Of a DNA stretch of 24,103 nt, positions 22,655 through 24,103 are shown piece after piece (the stretch's first letter is position 1; each line of letters starts with the position of its first letter). Source of the DNA: Roseiarcus sp050015575 (GTDB lineage Bacteria > Pseudomonadota > Alphaproteobacteria > Rhizobiales > Beijerinckiaceae); NCBI GenBank assembly GCA_050015575.1, contig JBEKBD010000037.1, positions 1 to 24,103 on the forward strand. The letters are read 5' to 3'. Under the pieces are notes generated by a model. That model did no database searches, had not been told where the DNA came from, and worked only from the letters and a program-made list of their open reading frames with translations. Made by a program: the position numbers and the translations under genes.

Positions 22655-23452
22655 ATGCGTCTCATCGACAGCCATTGTCACCTCGACTTTCCCGATTTCG
22701 CCGACGAGATCGACGCCGTCGTGGCGCGCGCCGAAGCCGCCGGCGTCGAGCGCATGACGACGATCTCGACGCGGGTCGCTGAAGCGCCGCGGCTCGCCGC
22801 GATCGCCGAGCGCTTCGCTTCGGTCTATTTCACCGTCGGCACGCATCCGCATCACGCCGCCGAGGAGCCCGTGACCGACGCCGGCGCGATCCGCGCCCTC
22901 GCCGCCCATCCCAAGTGCGTCGGCATCGGCGAGGCGGGGCTCGACTATCACTACGCCTACGCGCCGGCGGACGTCGCCAAGAAAGTTTTTCGCGCCCAGA
23001 TCGGTCTCGCGCGCGAGCTCGGCCTGCCGCTCGTCATCCACGCGCGCGAAGCCGACGACGACGTCGCGGCGATCCTTTCCGAGGAAATGGCGAAGGGGAA
23101 GTTCGACGCGGTGCTGCACTGCTTCACCTCGTCGCGCGCGCTCGCCGAGGCGGGCCTGGCGCTCGGCCTCTTCATTTCCTTTTCCGGCGTGCTGACGTTC
23201 AAGAACTCCGAGAGCCTGCGCGCGCTGGCCCGCGATCTGCCGCTCGACCGCCTGCTGGTCGAGACCGACGCGCCGTATCTCGCGCCTGCTCCTCATCGCG
23301 GCCGCCGCAACGAGCCGGCGTTCGTGGTCGAAACGGCGCGCGTTCTGGCCGACCTCAAGCAGGTCGACGAAGCCGCGCTCGCCAGCGCGACGCGCGCCAA
23401 CGCGCTGCGGCTGTTCGGCAAGATGGCGCCGCGCGCGGAGCGCGGCGCATGA
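22655..23452 (+). CDS. tatD: TatD-family metal-dependent deoxyribonuclease
   Basis: 265 residues of the TatD/YcfH family, a TIM-barrel metal-dependent hydrolase with 3'-5' exonuclease activity in characterised members. Predicted metal ligands are visible: His7 and His9 (IDSHCHLDF), Glu93 (VGIGEAGLDYHY), His129 (LVIHAREAD), His155 (VLHCFTSS) and Asp205 (LVETDAPYLAP). The length is normal. The start is ATG 22655; GTG 22652 one codon earlier is possible. GGGAG upstream serves as ribosome binding site and abuts the palindromic repeat. The stop overlaps the next start (ATGA), as in the conserved metG-tatD-MBL order. Confidence 0.95.
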   Translation: MRLIDSHCHLDFPDFADEIDAVVARAEAAGVERMTTISTRVAEAPRLAAIAERFASVYFTVGTHPHHAAEEPVTDAGAIRALAAHPKCVGIGEAGLDYHYAYAPADVAKKVFRAQIGLARELGLPLVIHAREADDDVAAILSEEMAKGKFDAVLHCFTSSRALAEAGLALGLFISFSGVLTFKNSESLRALARDLPLDRLLVETDAPYLAPAPHRGRRNEPAFVVETARVLADLKQVDEAALASATRANALRLFGKMAPRAERGA

Positions 23453-24069
23453 GCCTGTCGCTGACCATATTGGGCTGCGGCTCGTCCGCCGGCGTGCCGC
23501 GCGTCGCGCAAGGGTGGGGCGCCTGCGATCCCGGCCATCCGCGCAACCGGCGGCGGCGATGTTCGGCGCTGATCGCGCGCGACGCCCCGGCGGGCCGGAC
23601 CTTGGCGCGGCTGCAACTGATCGACGCCGGCGTCGCGCGTCTCGACGGCGTGCTGATTTCCCACGAGCACGCCGACCACACCCATGGCATCGACGACTTG
23701 AGGCCGATCGTCATGGCGATGCGCAGCCGCGTCGACCTCTACGCCAACGAGACGACGTCAAAGGCGCTGCACAAGAAATTCTCCTACGTGTTCGAAACGC
23801 CGCCGGGAAGCTCCTATCCGCCGATGGTCAACGAGAAGCGGCTGATCGCGGGCGAGCCCTGCGTCATCGAAGGGCAGGGCGGCGCGATCGAGGCGACGCC
23901 CTTCGATCTCGAACACGGCGACATCGCCGCGCTCGGCTTTCGCGTCGGCGCTCTCGCCTACACCCCGGACCTCAACGGGATTCCGCCGGCGTGCCGCGCG
24001 TCGCGCAAGGGTGGGGCGCCTGCGATCCCGGCCATCCGCGCAACCGGCGGCGGCGATGTTCGGCGCTGA
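23449..24069 (+). CDS. MBL-fold metallo-hydrolase (PhnP-like), C-terminus replaced by a repeat of itself
   Basis: As read, 206 residues. The start overlaps the tatD stop (ATGA). MSLSLTILGCGSSAGVPR, NRRRRCSALIARDAP and the metal motif H72-E-H74-A-D76-H77 (ISHEHADHTHGIDDLRPIV) identify a PhnP-like phosphodiesterase-type beta-lactamase fold. ATPFDLEHGDIAALGFRVG supplies a further histidine and AYTPDLNGIPP the next aspartate. Two oddities mark it. The stretch between GRT and QLIDAGV is about eight residues shorter than I expect, and the usual V-D-T-S-P-D segment is missing. After IPP (base 23982) the sequence becomes a 122-bp copy of the gene's own 23485-23606, read in another frame to a stop. 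The last third of the family domain, with its final histidine ligand, is therefore absent. Confidence 0.75.
   Translation: MSLSLTILGCGSSAGVPRVAQGWGACDPGHPRNRRRRCSALIARDAPAGRTLARLQLIDAGVARLDGVLISHEHADHTHGIDDLRPIVMAMRSRVDLYANETTSKALHKKFSYVFETPPGSSYPPMVNEKRLIAGEPCVIEGQGGAIEATPFDLEHGDIAALGFRVGALAYTPDLNGIPPACRASRKGGAPAIPAIRATGGGDVRR
23485..23606 (+). repeat. First copy of a 122-bp exact direct repeat
   Basis: These 122 bases in the N-terminal coding part of the MBL-fold gene recur without mismatch at 23982-24103. The match begins with TCCGCCGG; the bases just before differ (G against T). Confidence 0.95.
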
Positions 24070-24103
24070 TCGCGCGCGACGCCCCGGCGGGCCGGACCTT
24101 GGC
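23982..24103 (+). repeat. Second copy of the 122-bp repeat, running to the window edge
   Basis: Identical to 23485-23606 and cut off only by the end of the window, so the true length may be greater. It interrupts the MBL gene in a shifted frame. A tandem duplication of about 497 bp or an assembly loop would both give this pattern. Confidence 0.95.

Noticed and set aside
20827..22665. 612-residue minus-strand open frame
   Set aside because: Antisense of metG and the palindromic repeat; low-complexity Arg-rich translation.

Overview
The window looks like chromosomal DNA of a GC-rich alphaproteobacterium, most likely of the order Hyphomicrobiales (Rhizobiales). Three things point there: the order rlpA-dacA-tmk-holB-metG-tatD-MBL hydrolase, a stand-alone NDUFS4-type complex I subunit next to tRNA genes, and ppiD divergent from tpiA with secG nearby. 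Family-level similarity to methanotrophs such as Methylocystis or Methylosinus is my impression only and was not tested.

Layout. Positions 1-6.4 kb hold a 5' partial ppiD (-), tpiA (+) carrying an exact 39-bp in-frame tandem duplication, an MFS exporter (-) coupled to an overlooked 59-residue gene, a DUF1810 gene, a secreted YXWGXW-repeat protein with a Pro-Lys-Glu repeat tail, secG, a ratA/COQ10-like gene, and convergent pncC/cinA. Positions 6.6-8.4 kb hold aspS.

Positions 8.5-16.6 kb are a glycan-assembly region. It holds a membrane GT39-like glycosyltransferase, a GT4 transferase, an internally deleted GT39 remnant, a CgeB-like transferase, a second GT4, a UDP-glucuronate decarboxylase that makes UDP-xylose, and a small DxD glycosyltransferase whose best start codon is CTG. 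Two tRNA genes, Pro(TGG) and Arg(TCT), flank the complex I gene inside this region. The enzymes suggest a xylose-containing surface polysaccharide or glycoconjugate, but no polymerase or exporter is visible.

Positions 16.8-24.1 kb are the conserved cell-wall/replication/translation operon: rlpA, a D,D-carboxypeptidase homologue, tmk, holB, metG, tatD and an MBL-fold hydrolase, mostly with 1-4 bp overlaps. Its most striking member is the DacA homologue. It is full length, but all three penicillin-binding-protein signatures are altered (SxxK to AxxK, SxN to AxN, KTG to MTG), so it looks like a pseudoenzyme.

The right end is suspicious. The last 122 bases repeat exactly a segment inside the same MBL gene and replace its C-terminus out of frame. 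This may be an assembly or contig-end artefact rather than biology. No CRISPR array, insertion sequence, prophage, rRNA or defence system was seen.
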